NCBI GenBank assembly: GCA_021741145.1
Contig: JAIOYK010000005.1
Location: forward strand, 1-64,000
Direction of reading: 5' to 3'
Length of the DNA stretch: 64,000 nt
Source: Rhodospirillum sp.
Lineage (GTDB): Bacteria; Pseudomonadota; Alphaproteobacteria; Rhodospirillales; Rhodospirillaceae
Shown here piece after piece: positions 1-8,987 of the stretch (position 1 is the stretch's first letter; each line of letters opens with the position of its first letter). Both the position numbers and the translations under genes were made by a program. Below the pieces are notes generated by a model. The model did no database searches. It saw only the letters and a list, made by a program, of their open reading frames with translations, and had not been told where the DNA came from.

Positions 1-99
1 TGGAAGCACCCCCCTCCCCCCTCTTTCGCCCCCCTCTTTCGCCATGCACAAGAAGTCTTTACACTGCGCCCATCGCGCCATTGAAAAGAGCACGCTCCC

Positions 100-1104
100 A
101 TGAACTGGCTGACAAACTTCGTCCGCCCCAAGATCCGCAGTTTGGTTGGCCCCAAGGAGGTTCCGGAAAACCTCTGGCGGAAATGCCCATCCTGCGGCCA
201 TATGATCTTCCACAAGGAGCTTGAGAAGGCGCTTCGGGTCTGTACCCATTGCGGCCATCACATGCGCCTACCGGTAAAGCAGCGCCTGAAGCTGTTGTTC
301 GACGGCGGGGCCTATACCACCATCGAACTGCCCAAGCCCGCCCATGACCCCCTGCGCTTCAAGGACCTGAAGCGCTACGGCGACCGTCTGAAGGACGCCC
401 AGGCCAAGACCGGGGAGAAGGACGCCATTCTGGTGGCCCATGGCAAGCTCCAGGGCCAGAACGTGGTGATCGCCGCCTTCGACTTTGATTTCATGGGTGG
501 ATCCATGGGCATGGCCGTGGGCGAAGGCCTGGTGGCCGCGGCCGAACTGGCCATCCTGCAGAAGGCGCCCCTGATCGCCATTCCCGCCTCCGGTGGCGCG
601 CGCATGCAGGAAGGGATCCTGTCCCTGATGCAGATGGCCCGGACCACGGTCGCCGTGGACAAGGTCAAGGAAGCAGGCCTGCCCTATATTGTCCTGCTCA
701 CCGACCCCACCACCGGGGGCGTGACCGCCTCCTTCGCCATGCTCGGCGACATCGCCATCGCCGAACCTGGCGCGGTGATCGGCTTCGCCGGAGCCCGGGT
801 GATCGAGGCCACCATCCGCGAAACCCTGCCCGAGGGCTTCCAACGGGCCGAGTACCTGCTGGACCATGGCATGGTCGACAAGGTGGTCCCCCGCACGGAG
901 TTGAAGGAAACCCTCGGCACCATCCTGTCCATGCTGACCCATACGACGGCCCAGGGCGAAGTCGTGCCTCTGCCCTCCGACAAGGCGCCCGTCAAAGCCA
1001 AGGTGGTCGAAAAAGAGAAGACCGCCGAGGCAACGACCGTCCAGGACGCGGATTTCGAGGTCGTCCACGACGGTTCCGCGGACAAAGCCAAACCCGCGGA
1101 GTAG
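100..1104 (+). CDS. accD: Acetyl-CoA carboxylase carboxyltransferase subunit beta
   Basis: This is the beta half of the carboxyltransferase that moves CO2 from carboxybiotin to acetyl-CoA, the first step of fatty-acid synthesis; it acts in the cytoplasm with AccA. The N-terminus carries the family's zinc ribbon, Cys29-x2-Cys32 and Cys48-x2-Cys51, and the crotonase-like carboxyltransferase domain runs from about residue 60 to 285. The last 45 residues are a Lys/Glu/Ala-rich tail beyond the usual end of the domain. folC follows 70 bases downstream on the same strand, the usual proteobacterial pairing; trpA, which often lies upstream, would be outside the window. The ATG is kept because it gives the standard N-terminus. 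Confidence 0.96.
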   Translation: MNWLTNFVRPKIRSLVGPKEVPENLWRKCPSCGHMIFHKELEKALRVCTHCGHHMRLPVKQRLKLLFDGGAYTTIELPKPAHDPLRFKDLKRYGDRLKDAQAKTGEKDAILVAHGKLQGQNVVIAAFDFDFMGGSMGMAVGEGLVAAAELAILQKAPLIAIPASGGARMQEGILSLMQMARTTVAVDKVKEAGLPYIVLLTDPTTGGVTASFAMLGDIAIAEPGAVIGFAGARVIEATIRETLPEGFQRAEYLLDHGMVDKVVPRTELKETLGTILSMLTHTTAQGEVVPLPSDKAPVKAKVVEKEKTAEATTVQDADFEVVHDGSADKAKPAE

Positions 1105-1174
1105 ATTGGCAAGGTGCGCGGCTCCAGATGGGAGCCGCCGCTTCGTTCCACCCCGAAACACTGGGGATGTGACC

Positions 1175-2482
1175 ATGGGTCCCTCCGACGCCGTGCTCAC
1201 CCGCATGATGGCCTTGCATCCCAAGGTGATCGACCTGTCCCTCGGGCGTGTCGAACGTCTTTTGGCCACCTTGGGCCATCCCGAGCGGACCTTGCCCCCC
1301 GTGATCCATGTCGCGGGAACCAATGGCAAGGGCTCGACGGTGGCGTTCCTACGCGCGGCCCTTGAGGCCGCTGGGTTAAAGGTCCACGCCTATACCAGCC
1401 CCCATCTCGTCCGGTTCAATGAACGAATCCGCCTATCGGGCAAACTGATCCCGGAAGACGCCTTGACCGCCCTGCTGGAGGAGGTGGAGGCGGCCAATGG
1501 CGACAGGCCCATCACCTATTTCGAGGTCACCACGGCCGCGGCCCTTCTGGCTTTCTCCCGGGCGCCCGCCAATGTGTTGTTGCTGGAAGTGGGCCTTGGG
1601 GGCCGCCTGGACGCCACCAACGTGGTGGAGAGCCCCGCGGTGACCGTGATCACGCCTGTCGATCTGGACCACCAGGGGTATTTGGGCTCGACCCTGGCGG
1701 CCATCGCCGCGGAGAAGGCAGGGATCATGAAGTCCGGCGTCACCGCCGTCGTCGCGCCCCAGAAGCAGGAAGCGCTCGCGATCCTCTCCGCCCATGCCGA
1801 CGAGATCGGCGCGCCCCTTTCCCTGGGCGGGCAGTCCTGGCAATGGACGGATACGGCATCTGGCTGGCGCTATGGCATGACCCACAATCTGCCCGAACCC
1901 CGGCTAATGGGCGAGCACCAAAAGGCCAACGCGGCGCTCGCCTTCGCCACCCTGGACGCCCTGGAGACGGCGACCGGACTGACCGTCGACTGGAAAGCCC
2001 GGACCAAGGCGCTGACAACCGTCGACTGGCCCGCCCGCCTACAACATTTGACGACGGGAACCCTGGCGGGCCGTCTGCCCGGTGATTTCTCGCTCTGGCT
2101 GGATGGGGGCCACAATCCCCATGCCGCCCGTGCCCTGGCCGCCACCTTGGCCACGGCCGCCCATGGGACGGCTCCCCTGGATCTGGTCTGTGGTATGCTG
2201 GATACCAAGGACGCACTGGGTTTCCTCAAGCCACTGGCGAGCCTCACCCGCATCTTTATCGCGGTCCCCGTCGCCTCGGGCCAGACCGGCGCGGGCCTGC
2301 CCGCCCATGCGTTGGCCGACAAGGCGCGAGAGGCGGGGTTCAAAGAGGTCCGCACGGCCACCAGCGTGACCCGGGCATTGGAGGATCTGGCGGGGCGCGA
2401 AGGTCCGGCCCGGGTCCTGATCTGCGGGTCGCTTTATCTGGCGGGCGCAGCGCTGTGGGAAAACGGCACGCCGCCGGTGTAG
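1175..2482 (+). CDS. folC: Bifunctional folylpolyglutamate/dihydrofolate synthase
   Basis: The enzyme adds glutamate to dihydropteroate and to reduced folates using ATP, in the cytoplasm. The Mur-ligase-type ATP loop GTNGKGST lies near residue 50, followed by the central ligase domain and a C-terminal Rossmann-like domain; 435 residues is normal for FolC. The reading frame is open upstream to 1106, but I chose the ATG at 1175 because a GGGGA purine run sits just before it and the protein then begins like other family members. It follows accD on the same strand and its stop faces the DJ-1-like gene, with 21 bases between the two ends. Confidence 0.95.
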   Translation: MGPSDAVLTRMMALHPKVIDLSLGRVERLLATLGHPERTLPPVIHVAGTNGKGSTVAFLRAALEAAGLKVHAYTSPHLVRFNERIRLSGKLIPEDALTALLEEVEAANGDRPITYFEVTTAAALLAFSRAPANVLLLEVGLGGRLDATNVVESPAVTVITPVDLDHQGYLGSTLAAIAAEKAGIMKSGVTAVVAPQKQEALAILSAHADEIGAPLSLGGQSWQWTDTASGWRYGMTHNLPEPRLMGEHQKANAALAFATLDALETATGLTVDWKARTKALTTVDWPARLQHLTTGTLAGRLPGDFSLWLDGGHNPHAARALAATLATAAHGTAPLDLVCGMLDTKDALGFLKPLASLTRIFIAVPVASGQTGAGLPAHALADKAREAGFKEVRTATSVTRALEDLAGREGPARVLICGSLYLAGAALWENGTPPV

Positions 2483-2503
2483 CGGACCCGCGCATCGAGT
2501 CGA

Positions 2504-3094
2504 TCACTGTCCAATGGCCGCCATCGCGTGGGCCACATAGCTCTCCTTCTCGCCGACGGGCGCCACGTAGTGAAGCGCCGCGCGCGCGTCTTCCTCGGAC
2601 CCCAATTTGGCCAGAACCCAGGCGGCGAGATACGGGGACGCGAGGCACCCTCCCGCCGTGGCGATCGTCCCTTCGGCATGGAACGGCTGCTCCAGAACCC
2701 GAACGCCAGCCTCGATCACCCATGGCTTCGTCGTCAAATCCGTGCAGGCCGGACAGTCCCCGATCAGTCCCAGCTTCGCCAGAAGCAACGTGCCCGAGCA
2801 TTGGGCGCCGATCAGTTGGCGCCTTGGATCCAACCGGATTTGTCCCAGCAAAGTCTTGTCCCGCGCGATATCCCGGGTCTTCACTCCGCTTCCGATCAGG
2901 ACCGCATCGGCGCCAGCGGCGAAATCCAGGGACTCTTCCGCCTGAATCGTCACACCATTCATGGATGTCACCTGGGCGGAGGGACAGGTGATCGACGCCT
3001 TCCACCCCTTGCTTCGCATCCGGTTCAAGAGGACCGAGGCGATGAAGGAGTCCAATTCGTTGAAACCATCGAACGTGAGGATCGCGATGTGCAT
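2504..3094 (-). CDS. DJ-1/PfpI family protein (class I glutamine-amidotransferase-like)
   Basis: The 196-residue protein has the flavodoxin-like DJ-1/PfpI fold. The nucleophile elbow is visible as GAQCSGTLLLAKLGL, with the cysteine near residue 100. Family members range from protein/glyoxal-repair enzymes to isonitrile hydratases and regulators, and the substrate cannot be read from sequence. The start is placed at the ATG giving MHIAILTFDGF, the normal first strand, preceded by an AAAGGGCGG purine stretch; the frame is open 45 bases further upstream. It is divergent from a MocR-type regulator whose promoter region it shares, so joint regulation by that protein is likely but inferred. Confidence 0.82.
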   Translation of the reverse strand: MHIAILTFDGFNELDSFIASVLLNRMRSKGWKASITCPSAQVTSMNGVTIQAEESLDFAAGADAVLIGSGVKTRDIARDKTLLGQIRLDPRRQLIGAQCSGTLLLAKLGLIGDCPACTDLTTKPWVIEAGVRVLEQPFHAEGTIATAGGCLASPYLAAWVLAKLGSEEDARAALHYVAPVGEKESYVAHAMAAIGQ

Positions 3095-3154
3095 GGTCCG
3101 CCCTTTCATGACGCGGGGTTTTCGCTGGTGGAGACACACTGATCAGGCGACACT

Positions 3155-3193
3155 CTCGGTGCAATTGGAACATTATCCTCGGTGCAATATAAT
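3155..3193 (+). promoter_or_regulatory. Direct repeats and sigma70-like promoter between the DJ-1 and MocR genes
   Basis: The 11-mer CTCGGTGCAAT occurs at 3155 and again at 3178, 23 bases apart (about two helical turns), the kind of direct repeat that MocR/GabR regulators bind. Overlapping it is TTGGAA (3165-3170), a 17-base spacer and a perfect TATAAT (3188-3193). The second repeat overlaps both the -10 box and the first possible start codon of the MocR gene, which suggests autoregulation. Confidence 0.6.
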
Positions 3194-4546
3194 ATGGATG
3201 ACTTTCGCAAGATCGCGGCGCGGATCGCCGCGGAGATCGACGCGGGCCGTCTGCGCCCGGGGGACCGTTTGCCACCGCAACGGATCTTCGCCCATGACCA
3301 GGGGATCGCGGCCTCCACCGCTGGCCGTGTTTACACGGAATTGGCGCGCCGCGGCCTGGTGACGGGTGAAGTGGGCCGTGGCACCTATATCCGGGCCGAG
3401 GCGCCGCGTCCTCACCCGGCGCTGGCGGAGCCCCCCGGCACCCCCGTCGACATGGAGACCAACTACCCCATTTTACCGGGCCAACACCGGCTTCTCGCAC
3501 CCGCCTTGGCTCTTTTTTCGTCGCGCGCGGATGTCCTTGGCACCGCGCTCGCGGCCACCACGGCGGACGGAACCAAGGCGGCGCGAAGCGCGGCCCTCTC
3601 CGCCCTGACAGACGGAACGTGGCGCCCTTCACCCGACTCCCTGCTCTTCGCTGGCAATGGCCGACAAGCCATGGCCGCGGCCTTTGCCGCGCTGGTTCCC
3701 CTGGGGGGGCGCATTGGTTTTGAATCCCTGACCTACCCGGTCGCCCTGGCCACGGCGCGGCTGTTGGGCTTCACGCCCGTCCCCCTGGCTACGGACACCG
3801 AGGGGCTTCGCCCCGATGCGGTGGAAAAAGCCCAAAGGGAGGCCCCCCTTCATGCCCTCTACCTGCAACCGACCTTGCAGAATCCGCTGGGGCTGACGAT
3901 GTCGTCCCAAAGGCGCGCGGAAATCGCGGCGATGATCGGACGCTTGGCCTCTCCCACCGTGATCGAGGACCGGGTCTACGCCTTCCTGGATCAAGAGACT
4001 CCGCCCCCTCTCGCCGCCTTCGCCCCGGACCATGTCGTGGTGGTGGACAGTCTGTCCAAACGCGTCGCGCCGGGATTGACCCTCGGTTTTCTGTCCGTAC
4101 CGGACCCTTTACGGTCCCGGGTCGCGAAGGCCTTGGTTTCCGGTGCCTGGACCGCGCAGGGTTTCGCCTTGGACCTTAGCACGCGTTGGTTATGCGATGG
4201 GACCGTCCGGGAGTTGGAGATGGCCAAACGCGTCGACGCCCGGAAGCGCAACGCCATCGCGAGGGAACTCCTGAACGGATTGTCCCTTCGGTCCACGTCC
4301 GCCGCCTACCACCTGATGTTGGATTTGCCGGAGCCTTGGCGGGCCGATGGCTATGTGCGAGCCGCCGAACGCCGGGGCATCGCCGTCACGCCGGCGTCGG
4401 CCTTCGCCGTTTCACCGGGCCATGCCCCCAACGCCATCCGCCTCGCCTTGGCTTCGCCGCCGCTGGACATCCTGTCCGCGGCGCTCGGCGAACTCGCGTC
4501 CCTCGCGCGCCAAAGCCCTGGCCAAAACACCGGTACCGAGCCTTAA
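3182..4546 (+). CDS. MocR-type regulator: GntR winged helix fused to a class I aminotransferase-like domain
   Basis: The protein is a 454-residue DNA-binding regulator built on a PLP enzyme fold. A GntR winged helix covers about residues 5-72 and ends in the typical GRGTYIR motif. The PLP-binding aminotransferase-like domain follows, with the Schiff-base lysine in SLSKR at residue 293. The first start is a GTG at 3182; an ATG at 3194 gives a protein four residues shorter and fits the family equally well. A strong promoter box ends at 3193, directly before that ATG, so the true start is uncertain. The stop overlaps the converging HNH gene by 4 bases. The divergent DJ-1 gene is the likely target; the ligand is unknown. 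Confidence 0.88.
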   Translation: MQYNMDDFRKIAARIAAEIDAGRLRPGDRLPPQRIFAHDQGIAASTAGRVYTELARRGLVTGEVGRGTYIRAEAPRPHPALAEPPGTPVDMETNYPILPGQHRLLAPALALFSSRADVLGTALAATTADGTKAARSAALSALTDGTWRPSPDSLLFAGNGRQAMAAAFAALVPLGGRIGFESLTYPVALATARLLGFTPVPLATDTEGLRPDAVEKAQREAPLHALYLQPTLQNPLGLTMSSQRRAEIAAMIGRLASPTVIEDRVYAFLDQETPPPLAAFAPDHVVVVDSLSKRVAPGLTLGFLSVPDPLRSRVAKALVSGAWTAQGFALDLSTRWLCDGTVRELEMAKRVDARKRNAIARELLNGLSLRSTSAAYHLMLDLPEPWRADGYVRAAERRGIAVTPASAFAVSPGHAPNAIRLALASPPLDILSAALGELASLARQSPGQNTGTEP

Positions 4547-5106
4547 AACGGATCGAGTTCCGCATCCCAATAAAGAAAATCCCGCCAGCTTTCGTGCAGA
4601 TAGCCTGGCGGGAAGGAGCGGCCTTCATCCCTGAGCCGATGAGCACTGGGCTCCCGGGCGGGGAAGAGGAGGGGCATGCTCGCTTCCCTTGGCGTTCGGT
4701 TTGCCTTGCGCATGTTGCAAGGCCCGCAGGCCGTGACCACGTTTTCCCAGGTGGTCAGCCCCCCCTTGGACCGGGGCACCACATGGTCGAAGGTCAAGTC
4801 ATGGGTATTTTTCTGGACCCCGCAGTATTGACAGGCGAAGCCATCCCGCAGGAACACATTGAACCGCGTGAAGGCCACCCGTCGCGAGGATGGGACGTAT
4901 TCCTTAAGGGAGATCACGCTGGGAAGGTTGAAGGTCAGGCTGGGAGAACGGACCACTTGGTCGTATTCGCTGACCACGTTGACCCGATCCATGAAGACCG
5001 CCTTGACGGTGTCGTGCCAGGACCACAGGGACAAGGGGAAGTAACTGAGCGGCTGGAAGTCAGCGTTCAGCACCAAAGCCGGGCATGTATTCGCCGTAAT
5101 CCGCAC
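4543..5106 (-). CDS. HNH endonuclease family protein
   Basis: The 187-residue protein has a C-terminal HNH fold: zinc ligands Cys92/Cys95 and Cys127/Cys130, the catalytic DH pair at 107-108, and Asn122. The N-terminal 80 residues (beginning MRITANTCPALVLNADFQPL) match a widespread, conserved bacterial HNH family usually carried on the chromosome rather than on phages. Nuclease activity is expected from the motifs but the biological target is unknown. It converges on the MocR gene with a 4-base overlap of stops. Nothing nearby (no modification gene) suggests a restriction system. Confidence 0.88.
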   Translation of the reverse strand: MRITANTCPALVLNADFQPLSYFPLSLWSWHDTVKAVFMDRVNVVSEYDQVVRSPSLTFNLPSVISLKEYVPSSRRVAFTRFNVFLRDGFACQYCGVQKNTHDLTFDHVVPRSKGGLTTWENVVTACGPCNMRKANRTPREASMPLLFPAREPSAHRLRDEGRSFPPGYLHESWRDFLYWDAELDPF

Positions 5107-5296
5107 CGTCCCTTCCCCTCTTCACAAGATGGTCGTCCGGCGGTCTTGAATGGTAGCTTGTAAGCGATTTCGGTCAAGTCGATTATGACACTTCGGTAAA
5201 AAGCGCTATCCGAATCAAATCATTATATAAATTCGGCGGGACCTGGAAGTCCACTCGCGGCCCCGCCTTCCGTCCTGTTTCATCATGGCGCCGGAA

Positions 5297-6988
5297 TCAA
5301 GCGTCCCGGACCTGGGACAGGAAGTGCTCGACCTCCCGGCGCAGGGTTTCCACTTGCTTGGCCAGGGCCGCGGTCACCTCCAGGACATCATCGGCCGCCC
5401 GGTTGGTTTCCTCGACCGTATGGCTCACTCCAGCGATGTTGCGGGATACCTCCGTCGTTCCGTCGGCGGCCCGCTGGGCATTCAGGGCGATGCCCTGAGT
5501 CGCGCTCCCTTGCTCCTCCACCGCGTGGCTGATTGTCGAAGCGATCCCCTCGAAGGCGCCGATGGTGTCGCCAATGGCGCGGATCGCGCCAACCGCGCCT
5601 TCGGTCACCCCTTGCATGGCGGAAATCTGGCCGGCGATTTCCTCCGTGGCCTTCGCGGTTTGGTTGGAGAGCGTCTTGACCTCGTTGGCGACCACGGCGA
5701 ATCCCTTGCCCGCTTCCCCCGCCCGCGCCGCCTCGATGGTCGCGTTCAAGGCCAGCAGGCTGGTTTGGGAGGCGATATCGGTGATCAGTTCCACCACCGC
5801 CTCGATTTTCTGGGCGGCCGAAGCCATTTCCTCGACCATCTCATTCGTCCGTTTGGATTCCCCGACCGCCTTCACGGCCATTTCCGAAGAGGAGGCGACC
5901 TGACCGCGAATCGCGTTGATCGAGGCCGACAGCTCCTCCGCCGCGCTGGCCATGGACTGGACGTTGACCGAGGCCTCGTCCGATGCCGAAGCCACGGCGA
6001 TGGCTTGGTCATTGGTCCGGTGGGCCAGGGTGGTCATGGCTTTCACCGCCTCTTCCATTTTCCGGGTCGCCGCGGTCAAGGTCTCCACGATTCCGCCCAC
6101 GGTTGTCCTGAACGCGTCGGCGAGTTGGTTCCGAGCCGCTCTTTTGTCCCGCTCGGCCCGTGCCGCGGCGGCTTCCCCTTCCTCCTTGAGACGCGCCACC
6201 TCTCGGGCATTGTCCTTGAAGACGGACAAAGTCTTGGCCATTTGCCCCACCTCGTCCCGGCGGCCCGCGTCGGAAATTCGGATGTCCAGATTGCCCCCGG
6301 CCAGGGCTTCCATGATCCCGCTCAGTCGCCCCAGGGGACCGGTGATATCCCGGTTGATCATCCAGGCCACGACGAGAACCACGGCGAAAATCGCCAAGCC
6401 CACCAGAATAATTTCGGTGGTTTGCACGTCAAAATCCTGGTCCAAGTCGTCGATGAAAGCCCCCGTCAAAAAGACGGCGTCCAACGGCGCGAAACGTTCG
6501 ATATAGGAGACCTTGGGCTGCATTTCAGCCTCCCCCGGCTTGGTCCCGTCAAACCAGATGGTTCCGCTGTCTCCGGTCTTCAGAACATCGCCCATCAGAT
6601 CCTTGATCGGTCGCCCCTCGGCGTTCTTGGCGGGGGCGAACGCCCCTTCCCGGTCAGGCCGAGCCCCATGGGACAGCACCAATCCATCCGTCCGCAAAAC
6701 GGTGATAAACCCCTTCCCCCCATCAAAGCGCATGGTATGGACAATATCGTGTAACCGTTCGAAAGCTTGGTCCCGGGTCAGATCTCCCTTTTGGACCCTG
6801 GTTTCCAGGTCCTTGGCATAGCTTGTGGCCATACCAACCACCGCCTTCAGCTTTTCGACCCGATCCGTGTACATATTATTCCAGGTCCGGTTGGCGTTGA
6901 TCGCCAGGGTCGCGCTCATTCCGAGGGCGAAAAGGGCAAGGAGCAAGGCCAGCTTGGTTCGAATACGCAGATGACCGAGAAGAGACAT
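5297..6988 (-). CDS. Methyl-accepting chemotaxis protein with a single Cache domain
   Basis: The 563-residue inner-membrane chemoreceptor has a transmembrane segment at about residues 11-31, a periplasmic single-Cache sensor (33-190), a second transmembrane segment (192-212), a HAMP domain to about 265 and the cytoplasmic signalling coiled coil. The hairpin tip that contacts CheA/CheW is visible in the stretch around [19 protein letters not shown]. There is no C-terminal CheR/CheB tethering pentapeptide. No che genes are nearby, so it is an orphan receptor. The ligand is not predictable; single-Cache domains often bind small organic acids. It is divergent from gluQ across about 200 bases. Confidence 0.94.
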   Translation of the reverse strand: MSLLGHLRIRTKLALLLALFALGMSATLAINANRTWNNMYTDRVEKLKAVVGMATSYAKDLETRVQKGDLTRDQAFERLHDIVHTMRFDGGKGFITVLRTDGLVLSHGARPDREGAFAPAKNAEGRPIKDLMGDVLKTGDSGTIWFDGTKPGEAEMQPKVSYIERFAPLDAVFLTGAFIDDLDQDFDVQTTEIILVGLAIFAVVLVVAWMINRDITGPLGRLSGIMEALAGGNLDIRISDAGRRDEVGQMAKTLSVFKDNAREVARLKEEGEAAAARAERDKRAARNQLADAFRTTVGGIVETLTAATRKMEEAVKAMTTLAHRTNDQAIAVASASDEASVNVQSMASAAEELSASINAIRGQVASSSEMAVKAVGESKRTNEMVEEMASAAQKIEAVVELITDIASQTSLLALNATIEAARAGEAGKGFAVVANEVKTLSNQTAKATEEIAGQISAMQGVTEGAVGAIRAIGDTIGAFEGIASTISHAVEEQGSATQGIALNAQRAADGTTEVSRNIAGVSHTVEETNRAADDVLEVTAALAKQVETLRREVEHFLSQVRDA

Positions 6989-7191
6989 GGTGTTCCGTCC
7001 ATGGAAGGATTAAGCCCGCGAGAAACTTCACCAGCTTTGTTGAAAAACGCCCATCAAGGCAAGCCGCGACTTGCCATTGAAAGGGCGGCCCTTTCTGGAT
7101 TATCAATTCCTTTCAAGACTTTGTCACTTTCTGAAAACACCCGCCCCCCCTGGGGCAGCTCCGTTCCCCGGCAACCTGCAACGGTATCGAT

Positions 7192-8085
7192 ATGTTCCCG
7201 CTTGGAAAGACGGTCCATGGGCCAGATGCTCTCCTGGTGACGCGTTTCGCGCCGAGTCCGACCGGCGCCTTGCACCTGGGCCATGCCTTTTCGGCCATCC
7301 TGGCCCATGACCTTGCCCGGGCCATGGGCGGACGGTTCATTCTACGCCTGGAGGACATCGACGGCGGCCGCTGCCGCCCTGAATTCATCGCCGGGATCCT
7401 TGATGATCTCCAATGGCTGGGGCTGACCTGGGACGGGCCGGTGCTCCGGCAATCCGAGCGTATGGCCCTCTACCGGAGGCACCTGGACGGACTGGAGAGC
7501 CAAGGGCTCCTCTACCCCTGCTTCTGCACCCGCAAGGACATCCAGGAGGAAATCGCCCGCAGCCCAAGCGCCCCACAGGGCCCCGACGGTCCCCTCTATC
7601 CCGGCACCTGCCGGACCCTCGCGCCTGACGAACGCACGACGCGCCTTTCCGCCGGAGAGCCCCATTGCTTGCGCCTGGACATGAGGACCGCATTAAAGCA
7701 AGTCGGGCCGCTCACCTGGACGGCGATCGAGGAGAGGGGTCGGGAAACGCGGACCCTGGCCCAGCCCGAGGTCTTCGGCGACGTGGTCTTGGCACGCAAG
7801 GACAGTCCCACCAGTTATCACCTGGCGGTGACCACCGACGACGCGGCCCAGGGGGTCACCTTGGTGGTCCGGGGAGAGGATCTAAGGCAGGCCACCCATG
7901 TCCACCGCCTGCTCCAGGCTCTTCTGGACCTGCCGACGCCGCGCTATTGGCACCATCGGTTGCTGGTGGATGAATCGGGGAAGCGGCTCGCAAAACGAGA
8001 TCGGGCCATGACACTGGCCGCTCTTCGGGAGTCCGGTGAGACTCCCCAAGGGGTCCGACGGCGCATCGGATCCCCCCTGGTTTGA
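7192..8085 (+). CDS. gluQ: Glutamyl-Q tRNA(Asp) synthetase
   Basis: This is a truncated glutamyl-tRNA synthetase paralogue that attaches glutamate to queuosine in tRNA-Asp. It has the class I HxGH motif (HLGH, residues 28-31), a zinc site typical of the family (Cys110, Cys112, Tyr136, Cys140) and a KRLAKRD loop in place of KMSKS. At 297 residues it lacks the anticodon-binding domain of GltX, which is diagnostic. The N-terminus is slightly long; a later start near residue 15 is possible. It converges on ptsN, with a pair of identical hairpins in the 78-base gap. Confidence 0.93.
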   Translation: MFPLGKTVHGPDALLVTRFAPSPTGALHLGHAFSAILAHDLARAMGGRFILRLEDIDGGRCRPEFIAGILDDLQWLGLTWDGPVLRQSERMALYRRHLDGLESQGLLYPCFCTRKDIQEEIARSPSAPQGPDGPLYPGTCRTLAPDERTTRLSAGEPHCLRLDMRTALKQVGPLTWTAIEERGRETRTLAQPEVFGDVVLARKDSPTSYHLAVTTDDAAQGVTLVVRGEDLRQATHVHRLLQALLDLPTPRYWHHRLLVDESGKRLAKRDRAMTLAALRESGETPQGVRRRIGSPLV

Positions 8086-8124
8086 TCCATCCAGGATAGG
8101 GCGGTGCCGTTTTGGGGGGTATAA

Positions 8125-8173
8125 GCGGCGCTCACGCCGCCTAACCTGGATATTTAGCGGCGCTCACGCCGCT
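8125..8173. repeat. Two copies of an identical GCGGCG-CTCA-CGCCGC hairpin
   Basis: The 16-mer GCGGCGCTCACGCCGC occurs at 8125-8140 and 8157-8172. Each forms a 6-bp stem with a CTCA loop, and the second is extended by one A-T pair. The second copy contains the ptsN stop codon. They lie between converging gluQ and ptsN and probably act as a bidirectional transcript end or a REP-like unit. No T-run follows either stem, so classical intrinsic termination is not shown. Confidence 0.6.
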
Positions 8174-8628
8174 TGGGAGGTCTGGGCCTGACTGAGAAGA
8201 GTATAGAGGGCCTCGGGATCGCTGGTTCCGCGCAGCTTTTCGCAAATCCCCCGGTCACGCAGTAGGCGCGACACCCGGGCCAGGGCCTTCAGATGGTCGG
8301 CGCCCGCGGATTCCGGCGCCAGAAGCAAAAAAATGAGGTCAACGGGCTGGTCGTCGATGGAATCAAAATCCACCGGTTCCTCAAGGCGGGCGAAAATACC
8401 CTTCAAGCCCGGCAAGGTCGAGAGCTTGCCATGCGGGATGGCGATGCCATTGCCGACACCGGTGGTTCCCAGGCGTTCTCGTTCCAATAAAACATCAAAA
8501 ACGGCCCGTTCGCTTTGCCCGGTCACTTCCGCGGCGACCTTGGCCAATTCCTGCAGCACCTGTTTTTTGCTGCCAACCCGGAGGTTCGGCACGACACATT
8601 CAGGCGTGATCAGGTCGGTGATTTCCAT
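8164..8628 (-). CDS. ptsN: Nitrogen-regulatory phosphotransferase IIA protein (PtsN)
   Basis: This is the IIA component of the nitrogen PTS (EIIA-Ntr). It receives phosphate from NPr on a histidine and regulates potassium transport and other targets in the cytoplasm. The phospho-accepting histidine is His66 in IAIPHGKL, and the 154-residue length is standard. The ATG at 8628 is chosen because GAAGGGGCCGG precedes it and MEITDLI is the usual family start; the frame is open to 8655. It lies downstream of rpoN, as in most proteobacteria, but the hibernation factor gene normally between them is absent. Confidence 0.94.
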   Translation of the reverse strand: MEITDLITPECVVPNLRVGSKKQVLQELAKVAAEVTGQSERAVFDVLLERERLGTTGVGNGIAIPHGKLSTLPGLKGIFARLEEPVDFDSIDDQPVDLIFLLLAPESAGADHLKALARVSRLLRDRGICEKLRGTSDPEALYTLLSQAQTSQAA

Positions 8629-8987
8629 TCCGGCCCCTTCATAATTGGTCTTCATGGGGTGCGGCGGTCTAACGACGAAGGTCTTTCCCTGGACCCACGT
8701 TCACCGCTTTCCCATGATAGGGATCCCTGTCCTTCCGGTCACGGTCCCGTTCGATACTGTCCCTAAATCCGCGCCTTCGCGGTACGGCCCATCCGCCCCG
8801 GACTGGGCATTTCCCCCTTCATGGGGAGTTCCGGTCTGGTCCCAGCCCTCCGTCAAACCCGGGGGGAGCCATTATTTTCGGCGGAGGCGGACCTTAGGCC
8901 CAAGGCCGGCCTCTGTCAAGATGGGAGGACAGGGGCAAAGGGGAGAAGCCCCACCCCAGAATCCAACCGTCCCGAAAAGGGCCATTT
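8629..8987. other. Gap between rpoN and ptsN without an hpf gene
   Basis: In most proteobacteria hpf/raiA lies between rpoN and ptsN. Here the 359 bases contain no minus-strand frame of 60 codons, so no hpf is recognisable. A GGGGCTTCTCCCC hairpin near 8940-8953 could mark the rpoN transcript end or sit in the ptsN leader. Open frames on the plus strand look like shadows continuing antisense to rpoN. Confidence 0.6.

Noticed and set aside
1-99. Repeated CCCCCCTCTTTCGCC upstream of accD as a regulatory element
   Set aside because: Only two short copies at the window edge; too little context to support a function.
268-1329. Long minus-strand frame of 353 codons antisense to accD
   Set aside because: It is His/Gly/Gln-rich shadow sequence typical of GC-rich genes read on the wrong strand, with no family resemblance or start signal.
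2504-4546. DJ-1/MocR pair as a toxin-antitoxin or defence module
   Set aside because: Family content fits a metabolic or stress regulator with its divergent target; there is no nuclease, toxin or phage feature.
5285-6754. 489-codon plus-strand frame opposite the chemoreceptor gene
   Set aside because: Its translation is a His/Gly/Arg-rich mirror of the coiled-coil gene; the minus-strand protein shows all receptor motifs.
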